Shown here: positions 1 through 11,190 of the stretch, one piece after another
How positions within the stretch are numbered: position 1 is the stretch's first letter
Layout of the letters: each line of letters starts with the position of its first letter
Assembly: GCA_034638255.1 (NCBI GenBank)
Contig: JAWPGT010000069.1
Span: 1 to 64,000 of the forward strand
Length of the DNA: 64,000 nt
Direction: 5' to 3'
Origin: Coprinus comatus
Taxonomy: Eukaryota > Basidiomycota > Agaricomycetes > Agaricales > Agaricaceae
Position numbers and translations under genes: made by a program
The notes under the pieces: generated by a model
Seen by the model: the letters and a program-made list of their open reading frames with translations, nothing else
Told to the model about the DNA's origin: nothing
The model's database searches: none

Positions 1-2704
1 AGAAATCAAAGTGTTAGTCCTGAAAGAAGAAGAGATATGATTGCGGAAAGATTGGCTAGGTTGGCTAAAGGGAAGTTGCTTGGGAATGAGAGTATGGATG
101 ATGATGTTGGGAAAGGGAAGAATTTACCATCTACACCTCTTCAAGTTACTTCTCCAAACAGAACAAGTTCGAATCAACCGGAATCACAATCACAATCACA
201 ATCACCGAGAAAGTCACCACTTGTTACTAAGAGTACGAGTGCGAGTATGAGTACGAATGGACCTCGGACTCAGAAAATTAGTCCTCCTGATGAAGATTTG
301 ATTCAATCTTTGGATCATGGGATTTTGGCTTTTATTTCACGTACAGGTGATGAGGATGAGGACGAGAATGTTGAGAGAGGTAGAACTAGGAATACGAAAA
401 AGGTTCCTATGAAGGTTCAAGTTAAAGGAGGTAAAGGAAATGTATTGGATGATTCGGATACTTCATCTCGTTCTGATTCTGATTCTGATTCTGAATCGGA
501 TGAAGATTCGGATGATTTGTATAGAGGAAGAAGTGATGTGAGGAAGAATAACACCAACACCAACAATAACAATAACAATACCCGTACCAAGAATACCCCA
601 CAGAAAGAAGAAGTTGAAGTTTCAAGAGAAGCTAGTCCGGGTAGAATCGCTCCTATACCTATCAAACAACGTGCTCCTGCTCCTTCTTTTAGTGTCATGT
701 CAAGACCACCGATTCAAAAGGTATCTGAAGGTTCGGGCTCGGGCTCTGGTTCGGGTTCGGGGACAGGTTCGGGTTCAACGTCGGTACCTATTCCAAGTCC
801 TACTGTGAGACCTAGGAGTAGTACTCTTATGCCAATTTCGAATTCGACTTCTAATACTAGCAAGGCGACGACATCGAATACGAGTGGGAGTGGGAGTGGT
901 AATGGTAATGCGTTTGGAAATTCTACTTCTTCGTTTGCAAAGTTGAAGGCTAGAGGAGGAGGAAATTCAAGTGTGAATGGACATGGTAGTGATAGCGGTA
1001 ATGGTAATGGGAAAGGGAATATGGATCGAGATCACGATTGGTTGAAGACTGTTGGAACGGGACCTCGTTTAACAAGTACACTTCAAAGTCCTAATAGTCC
1101 TACGAAATCAGGTAACTCCTCTAACTCTCAATATCTCCAACAACAGCAGCAGCAGCAGCAAAAACAAAGAAGTTCAACACTTTCACCAACTTCTCAATCC
1201 CAATCCCAATCGTACTCGAATTCACAGTCACAATCGCAATCACAATCACAATCACCGCAATCGCAGTTACAAACATATTCTAAATCTGAGGTGGTTCTGG
1301 AACTTCAACTTCTCAAATGGGTGTTGTTGGTGAAAGAAGAAGTAAAGATTGGAGTAATGTTGGTAGTAGTCATGGAAGTGGTAATAATAGTGGGAGTGGT
1401 ACAGGTACAGGGAGTGGTGTTAGTGGACTTGGTAATGTGCTTGGTCTTGGTGGTGGTGTTGGTGTTGGTTCAAAAGGAAAAGGATTGGATAGACATGCGA
1501 AGAGGAGAAGTGTTAGTTTTGGTGATGATGTTAAAGATGATGTTGGGTTGAATAAGAGTTTAGGCGGTGGTAGCGGTGCTAAGGATGTGGAGTTGAGTGA
1601 TCCTGAAGCTAGGAGAAGAGAGAGGAGGAGAAGTGAAGCTAGAGCTGCTATTGAGGTTCGTTCTCTCCCTCTTTTTTCTTCTTCTGTTGCTAATGATTTT
1701 CCTTTTCGTTGTTATAGCTTGGTAACATTATCAATGGACCTACACCTAATGTATCGGATGATGAGGATATGCCGATTAATCAAGCTTTGAACACAAGAAT
1801 GTCGGCTGTAAATCCAATGATGGCAATGGGTACACCAATGCAAATGCAAATGCCATTTAACGCTCAAAACCAAAACGTAGCATGGGGTTCTCCAATGCAA
1901 GGTGGTGGTGTATGGCCACAACAACAGCAGCAGCAGCCACAATTACCCACAGCTCAACAAATGATTTCACCACAACAATTCATGATGCCACCTCCTAATG
2001 ATCCTAATTATATGGTGGCTCATCAACAAGCTATGATGTTTGCTAAACAAGCTTATCAAATGGCAGTTGCTCAACAAGCTATGGCCGTTGCTGCAGATGA
2101 ATGGGAAAGAGGTTCGGCTATGGGTGGTGGTAGTGTTTATGGTGGTCCTACTTCTAATGCTTCAATGTTGGGCGGTGTTTCACCTTATGGTATGGGTATG
2201 GGTATGAATATGGGTGGTGGTATGGGTATGGGTGGTTGGTCTTCAGGTGGTTCAGCGATATTTCCGAATGGACCGAGATCGATTTATGGTGCTGGTGGTG
2301 CTGGTGGTGCTGGTGCTGGAATTAGTAGTTCGAGAAGTGACTATGGAGGTGGTGGAGGTGGAGGTGGAGGCAATAATTGGAGTTCATCGAGAAGTATGTA
2401 TGGTGGTGACAGTTACGGTCCTTCGGATAGATTGAGACCTGATATGGTTGGAGGAGGACGTGGTGGTGGGGATAGGAGTTCGAGAAATTCGAGAATGCTG
2501 GGTGGTTATTATCAACCACCTGTACCACCTATGCCTTCAAGTCAATCTTCTGGTTCTGGTAGTGGAATGGGAAATGGGATAAGAGGATTGAGACAGAGAA
2601 CTAGTAGTCAACCTAGTATTAACCCTTCTGCGTCTTCACCTCAACAACGTCTTGGTCAAAATAGAAAGGCGCCACCACCTTCCAGTTGGAGATCTGGGAT
2701 TTAA
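1..2704 (+). CDS. Low-complexity Ser/Gln/Gly-rich protein, 5' end outside window
   Basis: The frame is open from the first base, so the start codon lies upstream. Seen: a charged Arg/Lys start, acidic and Ser-rich tracts, poly-Gln and Ser-Gln runs near 1140-1270, then an Arg-rich segment, a conserved-looking core (DPNYMVAHQQAMM, AVAQQAMAVAADEWERG at about 2002-2115) and a Gly/Tyr-rich tail ending at TAA 2702-2704. A clear intron runs 1656-1717 (GTTCGT...TTATAG with an internal CTAAT branch-like site) and joins the frames exactly. A second frame change between about 1112 and 1292 has no typical short intron; a phase-correct candidate is 1112-1290 (GTAACT...CTGAG), which would remove the poly-Gln tract. 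I recall similar uncharacterised proteins in Agaricomycetes; no enzymatic domain is visible. Function unknown. Confidence 0.75.
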
Positions 2705-3904
2705 ATGCAGGTTGTGGTTGTTCTCTTTTTGTGGATTTCTCAGCACATTGTTGATTGTCACGCGTTGGGCATTAGGCAGCCTTTTGGTTTTTGGAGTTTT
2801 GGGTTTTTCTTTTTTTTTTGATTGTTATTTATTCATTGATTATTTGAATTTCATCCATCCTTTTGGCATTCACTCTTTTTTCTTCCTTTTCCTTCAGGCT
2901 CCTAAAATCGTCCCCCGCTTTTACGATTATAATTTTGCTTTGGGATTTTATCTTCCATGGGTCGTTCATTCTCTTTTGCATCTTGATTTTGTTTTCCTCT
3001 CTGGTTGCAAGGATTTGTTTCTTTCCGTGTATGACAGATGTCTGTGCCTCGTGAAGGAGAACTCTTCGAGAAATATAAAACGCGTTCAAGGTTTTAAAAA
3101 ATACTTCAACACAAGAACGAGAACCTTCCCCAGCCCACCCGCCGCCCTTCAAACAAAAAAAATCCGCAACGACACTCCGTTATATTCTACGGCTTGAACA
3201 ATGTCAAGTTTTTGTGAATTCATGAATTCGTGATCGATTATACCCTCGAGAGCTTCTCGAGATTCAGAACGAATGAAGTTAGAGGTGTTGAGTTGCGAGT
3301 TTTTTCTTTCTTTTTTCTCTTCTTCTTTTCTTTGTTATTTATACACGTTATACTAGATAAGGAACTTTTAGTTTAGTTCCGGTCTGTTCCACTCTCTTTT
3401 TTTCTGTTCCCTTTCTTTCTTTTTCTTTATCCTCTCTCTCTCTATCTTCCCTTCTTTAAGTTAAGGTTTTGGTTTCTCGCATTAATGATTAAGATAATGT
3501 CTCTCGTTACTCGTTATTCCCTTTTCTTTTTCGTTTGCGTTTTTTGTTTTTGGACAGATTAAAATCACAATCGTTATCCACATACCTTCCTTTTTATCTT
3601 CTGCTTTCGTTGTTGTATGTTTTCTGGTTTTCTCTCTTTTACTTAAATGACAACATTCGTTTTATCCTCTTCTTTTCTTTTCCTTTCTTTTCCTTTCTTT
3701 TTTGCAATTACACTATCATTTGGCATTTTTTTGATTTTACCCTCTTTTTTGATATAGACTTGAAATTGAAACAAGCAAGTTATTTGGGAATCCTTGAATT
3801 TTGTGAAATTTAAGTCAAGTGTTGTTACTAGCCCCCAAGCTTCAAGTTACAGGTGGCGTTCTCCAATTATTCATATTGAACAACCACCGGTGCATGTAGA
3901 TTTT
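2705..3904. other. Intergenic, T-rich 3' flank
   Basis: Strongly pyrimidine-rich DNA (long T and CT runs at 2800-3000, 3300-3480, 3520-3760) following the stop of the first gene. Open frames here are Phe/Leu-rich products of the base composition. It probably holds the 3' UTR and terminator of the upstream gene. No gene recognised. Confidence 0.5.
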
Positions 3905-4910
3905 AGTATATCTGACACGTTTTATGTTCTATTAACTAGGTTACCTGAGATACCAGTCAAGGTTACGAGGGATTCCATGTACATTCGAAGCTTACATACC
4001 AAGTGCCAAGAACCAAAAACTCAAGCTCAAAGTTGAGGGGGTTCCTGGAATTGTGGGCTCAATGATTTCTAAAACATGAAACAAAGTTAACACTTGGGCC
4101 GTTTGATCGTGTACCAGTCTTCCAGAGATCCAAAACGCTTTCGTTTAATTTTTGATATGTAGTATTTACGAGAACGGTAAGCGTTTGCCTTACTACTTAT
4201 TAAGTTCGGTGTTGTGTTAAAGGCTACAATGTGTAGGTATCACTAGGTACATAGTGTACTGTATTACTCGACAATCAATTTGATGGACCCATCGTTTCTC
4301 AAATTCAATTGTCGTATATCTCAAACTTGAGAATATTTGAATCATGATGCAAGTCGGACGCAACTGTAACGCTGACAGCGGGGGGTTAGGAACAAATATA
4401 CTCCGAAGATAAAATACTGAGGAAAATCATAATCATTTTTTCTGTGCTAGTGGCATGTAACCCGAAACAACTGCGGCATCGATGAAATTTAAACGTTCGA
4501 TATTTCAAATATTGTGTTAATAGATCTGTCGCGTTTCTGAGTTTTGAGAGTTCACTAACATTTTGTGACTTAGTTATCCTCGTGACTTCGACATCCTTGA
4601 CCCATTCGCAATGGACTATCAGAAACCGGTTATAAAAGATGTGTTTTGAGTTTCCAATTTGAGTGACGATCAACGTGGTGGGCTAAATTTAGCATGGATG
4701 TTGCATAGTGATCTGACACTGTTACAGTTGTTCAATGTTAATGATTAATGAACGCTGACAACAATGATCAACACCAGTGCTTTGTACTGAACGCGTATCG
4801 GTAAACCAAGACTACGATATCTCCATCTTCTATATCCGAATCTCCATTGCATGATATGTTCCAGGCGCCTGCCGGTGTATCATTAGTAAGATGGTGTTTT
4901 GGTGCGTAGG

Positions 4911-4920
4911 GGTATAAAAG
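4911..4920 (+). promoter_or_regulatory. TATA box of the secreted kinase-like gene
   Basis: GGTATAAAAG lies about 265 bp before the ATG at 5177. The long leader appears to contain 5' UTR introns (for example GTAAGC near 4976 to CACAG near 5039). The same TATA context is kept at 12423-12432 before the second copy. Confidence 0.5.
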
Positions 4921-5176
4921 CCTACGATGTTCAACTTGGAGTCTTCAGTGCCCGGTGCATTTCAAATCTACAACAAGTAAGCACTTACTTGGCTCTCTCC
5001 TCTTCATTGCATTCCTTGAATAACCATGTTTTTCACAGAGTTATTCGGCTGGTCCTGTAACTACTCTACTCAACACTACAAACACAACACTTCAACTTAT
5101 CACGGTACGTACGCCCGACTCTTGGTTGTTGTAGTCGTGCTAAACGTTCCATAGCTTTTATACTCACGAAATCATC

Positions 5177-6567
5177 ATGAAATTCTCCGCCTCTTTTGTC
5201 GTTCTCGCCTTTGCGCTCGCCAAGTCTACTGTTGCATTGCCCTTGGTACGCACTTTGTATTCATATATCATGAATAATGATATTGATGAAAGAATTAGGA
5301 CTTGGACAACATGGATCTTGTTGAACGTGATTACGAAGGATATGATCTCGAAGCCCGCGATTATAGTAACCTCTATGAAGAGAGGTCATTCGAGGATGAC
5401 GAGCTTTATGCACGAGGTCTGTATGATGACCTCGAGGAACGAGAGTTGGATACAAGAGCAAAGAAACCGTCTACTCCCGCTCCAGCTCCAGCTCCTCCTG
5501 CGGACAACAAGAAACCTCCTGCAGACAACAAGAAACCCCCCGCAGACAACAAGAAACCCCCCGCAGACGATAAGAAGCCACCTGCAGACGATAAGAAGCC
5601 ACCCGCAGATAACAAGAAGCCACCTGCCGACAACAAGAAACCTACAGACAAGAAGAAATGCAAGACCCTCACGAGTAAGAGAGGCAGTTATAGTGGCGGT
5701 GGCAGTACCACTCCCAAGAAGAAGACTCGATCTCTATATGGAAGAGATACTACCGGTAAAAGTGAGTTTAGTACTTTCTTTTGCATCTGTGTCACACTGA
5801 CATGTGGATACTAAGCTATTACGGTGGATGGCAAGTCTTACACGCTAGCGGATGAGGTATCAGGTCAAGGTGGTGATGTGGTAAGTCATTAATTAATCAA
5901 CCATTTCTAGTCGTATATATTGATTTATTATCATGATTATTTGTAGACATTCAAAGCCAGTGGTGGAACATACGCCAAACGACCCAAGGCAAAGGGAGCC
6001 GCACCAAAGGGCTTCGCTGATGAGGTCAAGCATACCGAGGCAGCCTCTAAAGCTCTTGGAAACGGCTTGTTCGTTGCTTCTAGTGAAGGTACTGCCACCA
6101 GTTATGCCTGGTTGATCACAAAAGGTGCTTCGGGAGGAGAAATATGGTTCCGTTGGGTTAAGGATACTACCAAGTTTGCTACCAAGAAGGCTTGTGAAGA
6201 CGATATGGCGGCTGCTAGGAAAGTGATCAAGGCCCAACTAGAAAAGATGGTTCCATCTGGTTTCGTGCATGGTGATAATCACCCCGGAAATGTAAGCGCA
6301 ATAGATCTATACTATATAATCCGTTTACTTACAAGTGATTATTATACAGTGGCTTGTGAATGAATCAGGAGCGATTTCAACAGCCAATCCAATTGATTTC
6401 GGAATGACCAAGCCAGCGGTAAGTGACTGAGTACCTTTTGTATGGAATATTTAAATCTGATGCACGGTACCATTCAGACGACAAACATTGATGATATGCT
6501 CAAACAACAGTATAAATATAATGCTGATATGTGGGAGACGCTCAAGTGCTATGATGTTTGCAAGTAA
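5177..6567 (+). CDS. Secreted kinase-like protein with PPADNKK repeats (copy A)
   Basis: Six exons join in phase: 5177-5245, 5299-5761, 5816-5880, 5947-6291, 6350-6418, 6478-6567, giving 366 residues. Seen: a signal peptide (MKFSASFVVLAFALAKSTVA), an acidic Tyr/Glu-rich region, seven 7-residue repeats PPAD(N/D)KK at about residues 89-137, a basic linker, then a C-terminal domain with HGDNHPGN (about 307-314) and IDFGMTKP (about 329-336). HGD...N plus DFG are the catalytic-loop and metal-binding signatures of the protein-kinase-like fold. The remainder is short: only about 30 residues follow the DFG, so most of a normal C-lobe is missing. Inference: a small secreted or wall-associated kinase-like or pseudokinase protein. 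Substrate unknown. A paralog lies at 12460-13801. Confidence 0.8.
5503..5650 (+). repeat. 21-bp coding minisatellite, 7 units
   Basis: Seven tandem 21-bp units encode PPADNKK or PPADDKK inside copy A. The equivalent array in copy B (about 12766-12890) has six units. The array is Pro/Lys/Asp-rich and probably forms an extended spacer between the signal peptide and the kinase-like domain. Confidence 0.85.
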
Positions 6568-7042
6568 GTAGTAGACGTAGTAATAGTACTGCGTGTGGAC
6601 GAGTCGTAGAATAAACATAAGAAAATCAATAAACATTTATCAAGCTCAAATTCGCTCACTTGAAGTCCTTTACAACAAGAACAACACTCCTGAGTCTAAG
6701 TAACTGGAAGATTATCAGGATAAATTCCTGGCTCCTCGGAAAGAACCAACCTTATTGCTGAGCCTCATGTTGAGTTTGAAAATAATGAGGGCAAAGAATA
6801 AGAAAAGGGGTTCTTGTTTCGTAAATTAAGATGACCAATACGATGCGCAGAAGATATTCATAGACTACTGCATGCCGCATACACGCAACCACTTGTTTGC
6901 ACTGGATTTGGTAAATAGATGAGGACCCGCTCATTTCCCTAACTTCTTAGCCATAACCTTGTACTTTCCTTCCTCTCGTTCAAGGGTATATTTTCTGCGC
7001 TCAAGAACAAACAAACCAATTAGCAATTATCACACAACTCGC
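6568..7042. other. Intergenic between kinase-like and dynamin genes
   Basis: AT-rich spacer of 475 bp. It should contain the 3' UTR of the upstream gene and the promoter and leader of the dynamin gene. No coding exon recognised. Confidence 0.4.
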
Positions 7043-10000
7043 ATGGGATCCACATCCTCTCTCGGGTTTTCCCTTTCTCGGTTTCATCCCATTCTATACA
7101 TCCTTTGTCTTCACTCGTTATGGCTCCTCTACTCTCACGTATCTTCTTTGACTCTTTCCTTTTATCTTCTCTTCAAAACACTTTTAGGTCTTGGTATTCT
7201 TTTCTTCCTGATCTACTTTCTCTATCCTTCAGTATCTTCTTCATTTGATTCTTTGTCCACTTTCGTATACCCTCCTACTTCATATTCCGCTACAACAAGC
7301 AATGAATCCTCAAGTGGTACTGGTGAGCAAGATGTTGGCCTTGCCAGTGCTACGAACACGTCACCATCTGGTCCAGACAACATAATCAACAATTTACATA
7401 GTATTGGGTAAGAGAATCCAAATATTCAAGTATACTATACACCTGCTCAAAATTATTCAGTGTTTCGATCGACAATGATTTACCAGTCACTCGTATTATC
7501 GGCAACGCAAGTGCTGGCAAATCTTCGCTTCTTGACTCCATCTCTAGGATCACCCATCCTCATGCTAGAGGTGCTACTGAACAAGCTGTCGGTCTCTCCA
7601 ACGCCAAGATGTCAGCGTCGAGTCGACGCATGTTAGACCTCATTAATAGTCTACATAGCACTGGGTAAGATATTCGATATACTGTACATCAATCTCTGAT
7701 AAGATCAAATCATTCAGCGTCTCGGTTGACATTGACTTGCCTGTCATTGCTGTTATCGGCAACCAAAGTGCAGGTAAATCCTCACTTATTGAATCCATCT
7801 CTGGAATCACCCTTCCTCGTGCCGCAGGCACATGTACAAGGTAGGCTACTTCCATAGTTTACTCATTTAACTACTAGATGGTTCGTCCAATACACATCTG
7901 TTTGGTCGCATCACCTGTAGTTTAGTGAGTCGATTATTTCTGTAACTGATTAATTTTGTGTTACGCTACCAATTTCCTAGGTGCCCAACAGAATGTCGTT
8001 TATCCTCTTCCGCCGCACCTTGGAAATGTGTAGTAACCCTTTGCTTCACGACCGACTCGAACGGTCAACAACTTGGTCGAGCTCGACACGAAACCTTTGG
8101 TCCACCAATCTACGCTTCATCTGAAGTCCAAGATCGTATCAGAAGAGCCCAGCGCGCAATTTTGAATCCTGAGATTGCTGTTGCCACATTCTTGAATGAA
8201 AGGGCAGATGCAGCAGATTCGGAGAATGCATTGACATTCTCTGTGAACTACATACTGTTGCAGATTAGTGGACCAGGAGTTGCCGACCTCTCGTTTGTTG
8301 ATCTACCAGGTAATATTTTGGATTATTCTTGAGCTTTCCGACTAATTGTAGGTATGTAGGTTTGATTGTTAGTGTGAGCCGCAGTGGGAGCCCGGAAGAT
8401 ATCCAACTCGTTCAAAGTTTAGTCATCCACTACATCAGGAGATCGAATTGCATCATTCTCTTGACGGTAGCTTGTGAAAGTAAACGAATTCATACAATTC
8501 AGCAATGATTATCCCTGAACACATGTTCCTCTTAGCTGATTTCGAGAACCAAGGAGCACAAGAACTCGCAAGGCGTTACGATCCTGACGGAAAGCGAACT
8601 ATTGGTGAGTAGATTATTTTCATAACACATGACGAATTCAGCCTTATTTTGTTTTCACAGGTGTTTTGACCAAGCCAGATAGGATTCCACTAGGAGAGGA
8701 AGAAGAATGGATCAAGTTTATTCGCAACGAGAAGGAATCGTTGGACAACAATTGGTACTGCGTTAAACAACCAAGCTCCAACGACCTGAAGCAGAATCCA
8801 ACGTGGGCAGAGACGCGTAAGCAAGAAAATAATTTCTTCTCCTCAACGTCTCCGTGGTCCGAGTTGGGGCCAATGTATCAGAAATATTTGTGCACCATGA
8901 ACCTTCTTGAACGACTTAGTTCTGTGCTTTCAGATTTGATTGCGAAAAGGTATTTGTCTTTTGTTATTGATTTTTCAAGCAACTCCAGCTCACATTCCCA
9001 ATCAGGCTACCAGAAATTCAAGGAGAAGTAGAACAAATGATATCCCGGACACGCAGGTCCATCGATGAATTGCCAAAGGGTCCACCAGATAATGCTCTCA
9101 ACGAGGTTGTAAAGTTGATAAAAGACTTCGACGCAGATTTGAAAAGACATGTCGAAGGATCATCAAACAAGGATGGAATTATACAGTTGATTCGTCCTTC
9201 GTCAGATCAATTCCGTCGTCAAATCCGCGATACTGCCCCTCAATTCAGGCCTTATGAGAAAGATTTGCACTTGTCTAAATCTCCCTCGTGGGATCCACCA
9301 AGCTTCCTAGGAAATGAGGAGGATGCCGAAGAACAGGAAGAGGAATGTTTTGGTGAAGATGCATTAATTTATGTCGATGAGGTCTACCGACGAGCCCAGG
9401 AGTGCGTACCCCGTATCCCATTGTCATCGCGTCACGGAAGTCTGATTTTATCCTAGAGCACGGTCGCGAGAGCTACCAGGAAACTACCCATTTGCGGTCC
9501 AACGAGAGTACATTGATTTATCCTTGAAAAAATGGCATGATCCGTCGATACGGCTCTGCGACAAAGTCTTCGAAGAATTAATCGAGTACGTTCGACCTAT
9601 CGTGCACAAACATTTTGGTGGGTTTGGTTCCGGTCAATTGGAGAACATGATTGGGTGAGGCCGTTTTATTTCTGAGATTGGATGATATTCATGATTCATA
9701 TGCATAGTTCCATGATGAAGGACCATTTGATGAACTGCCGTGACGAAGCGGAACGGAAGGTAAACTGGATTCTAAGGATCGAACATGGACCGGCAACCTC
9801 AAATACGCATTATCTGTCAGATTATCACCACAAGTTTTTGACTCACTATCGGAAGCAACGAGCTCGCCAACGTAGCAGCACGGGTATTGCATTGATGGAA
9901 GAGGTAGAAAATAGTGTACGGGAGGCATTAGACAAACTGGCACCTCTTGGGTTCCGTGCAGGAGAAAACACGGGACTCTTGCCAACAGATGAGATGGAAT

Positions 10001-10351
10001 CTGCATTGGATGTTATGGCTAGAGTTCGCGCATACTTTCAAGGTGAGTCTCAAATTTAATACACAAGGCTGCTGCCTGATATGAATAACTGAACAAATAA
10101 TAGTGGCATACAAGAGATTCACCGATATTGTTCCAATGGCAATAGATTACGAATTGGTACAAGGGGGAAATCAGGACGTATTCCATTTGCTTTGGGCGCA
10201 GTTAAATTTGGCTAGTCCAGACGCCCAACAGAGGTGCAAAGATTTAGCGAGGGAGTCACCACAGATTGCAATTAAACGAGAAGAGTTGGTAAAGAAATTG
10301 GAGCGTCTTGGTGAAGCAAGGAAGAGGTTAATGACTGTTGCCAGTCATTGA
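7043..10351 (+). CDS. Dynamin-like large GTPase with duplicated P-loop exon
   Basis: Eleven exons join in phase: 7043-7407, 7461-7664, 7718-7840, 7981-8309, 8360-8479, 8536-8604, 8661-8949, 9006-9401, 9457-9654, 9708-10042, 10104-10351 (891 residues). Seen: an N-terminal hydrophobic region of about 60 residues with one or two likely membrane spans; a first P-loop GNASAGKSS (about 136-144); a second P-loop GNQSAGKSS (about 204-212); G3 DLPG (338-341); G4 TKPD (407-410); a helical stalk; and a GED-like C-terminus. The family hydrolyses GTP and self-assembles to remodel membranes; fungal Mx-like members of unknown role share the GTCTRCP context seen after the second P-loop. The two P-loop exons share intron phase and flanking residues, indicating an internal tandem duplication. 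The first ATG in frame is at 7043. Confidence 0.88.
7401..7717 (+). repeat. Internal duplication of the dynamin P-loop exon
   Basis: Exon 2 and its preceding intron boundary mirror exon 3. Each follows a segment reading (I/L)IN(N/S)LHS(I/T)G, is split after GG by GTAAG, and resumes as VS(I/V)D..LPV...IGN.SAGKSS. The first copy lacks the downstream switch sequence (GTCTRCP is replaced by GATEQAV). Confidence 0.85.
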
Positions 10352-10650
10352 AGCAAGTATAAGTCCTTTTTTTTCCTACCGAACAGCAGTATTTTTTGTT
10401 CCTTCTTTTCTTGTTGTCATTACCGGTGATACTAGTGTTACTTTAGCCATAAAAGAGTGTTTCTCTATATATCTATATTTCTAGTTTGCAGGAGAATACA
10501 TTTCCAGAGATGAGAGAAACGTCGTTGGCGAGTCGTTGGGCAGGGGAAAGGAATGGTTCGTGCAGGGTCCATGAATGGTCGACTCGGATGCTGTTTTCGG
10601 ATTACTGGATGGACTGTGGAATGCGAATTGGATTGACTTTCTTATTAATA
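10352..10650. other. Spacer after the dynamin gene
   Basis: 3' flank of the dynamin gene. A frame open over 10486-10746 enters the dynamin relic, but its first part (10486-10650) matches nothing recognised. Confidence 0.35.
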
Positions 10651-11190
10651 GGTGTCTTGACCAAATCGGATAGAATTCCGCAGGGTGAAGAAGATGAATG
10701 GACCAAGTTTATTCGTAACGAAAAGGAGCCTTTGGAGAACAACTAGTATTGCGTTAAACAACCAAGTTCCAATGTCCTGAAGCAGAATCTGACATGGGCA
10801 CAGACCCGCGCAAAAGAAAATGATTTCTTCAGCATGACGGTCCCTTGGTGAGTTAGAAGGAATGTATCAAAAATATTTGCGTACCTCGAACCTCCTTGAA
10901 CGATTGGGTTCAGTGCTCTCGGATCTCATTTCCAAAAGGCTAGTAGCTATTTTTCTTCTCTGATAACATCGGACTCATTTCTTCTATCAGATTGCCCGAA
11001 ATTCGGGAGGAAATAGAGAAACTATGATACATGCGCGTGGTCAACTTGATGACTTACCTGAAGGACCGCCCGAAAATGCTCTTAATGAGGTCGTAAAACT
11101 AATAAAAGATTTCGACTCTGACCTTAGAAAGCATATTGAAAGATTTTGCACGAGAATCCCCACAGATTGCAGACAAACGAGAGGACTGTA
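10651..11190 (+). pseudogene. Dynamin gene relic
   Basis: Fragments of the neighbouring dynamin gene in the same order. 10651-10743 matches exon 7 (GVLTKSDRIPQGEEDEWTKF against GVLTKPDRIPLGEEEEWIKF) and then hits TAG at 10744-10746, where the intact gene has TGG. 10990-11130 matches exon 8 (LPEIREEIE; the region of QLDDLPEGPPENALNEV). 11140-11190 matches the exon 11 motif ARESPQIA.KRE. Intermediate exons are missing and frames are broken. It is a partial tandem copy that decayed and cannot encode a GTPase because the P-loop part is absent. Confidence 0.8.

Larger units (their letters stand above)
3905..6567. repeat. Segmental duplication, copy 1 (upstream region plus kinase-like gene)
   Basis: This stretch reappears at about 11507-13801 in the same orientation. 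Matching landmarks include the sequence at 3907-3975 versus 11510-11580, the region around 4105-4145 versus 11670-11710, the TATA region (4911 versus 12423) and every exon and intron of the downstream gene. Coding identity is very high and upstream identity is patchier with indels. Part of the upstream segment (about 4263-4560) occurs twice before copy 2, at about 11280-11470 and 11770-12070. Confidence 0.8.

Noticed and set aside
2652..3197. Long open frame after the first gene
   Set aside because: It overlaps the true 3' end in another frame and is Phe/Leu/Ser-rich because of T-rich DNA. No splice partners or motif.
5406..5672. Antisense frame with Gly/Ala repeats opposite the PPADNKK array
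   Set aside because: It is the mirror of the coding repeat on the other strand. The sense frame has a signal peptide and consistent introns.
8840..8960. Possible separate short gene inside the dynamin locus
   Set aside because: The frame joins exons 7 and 8 in phase and matches the stalk of the same dynamin protein.
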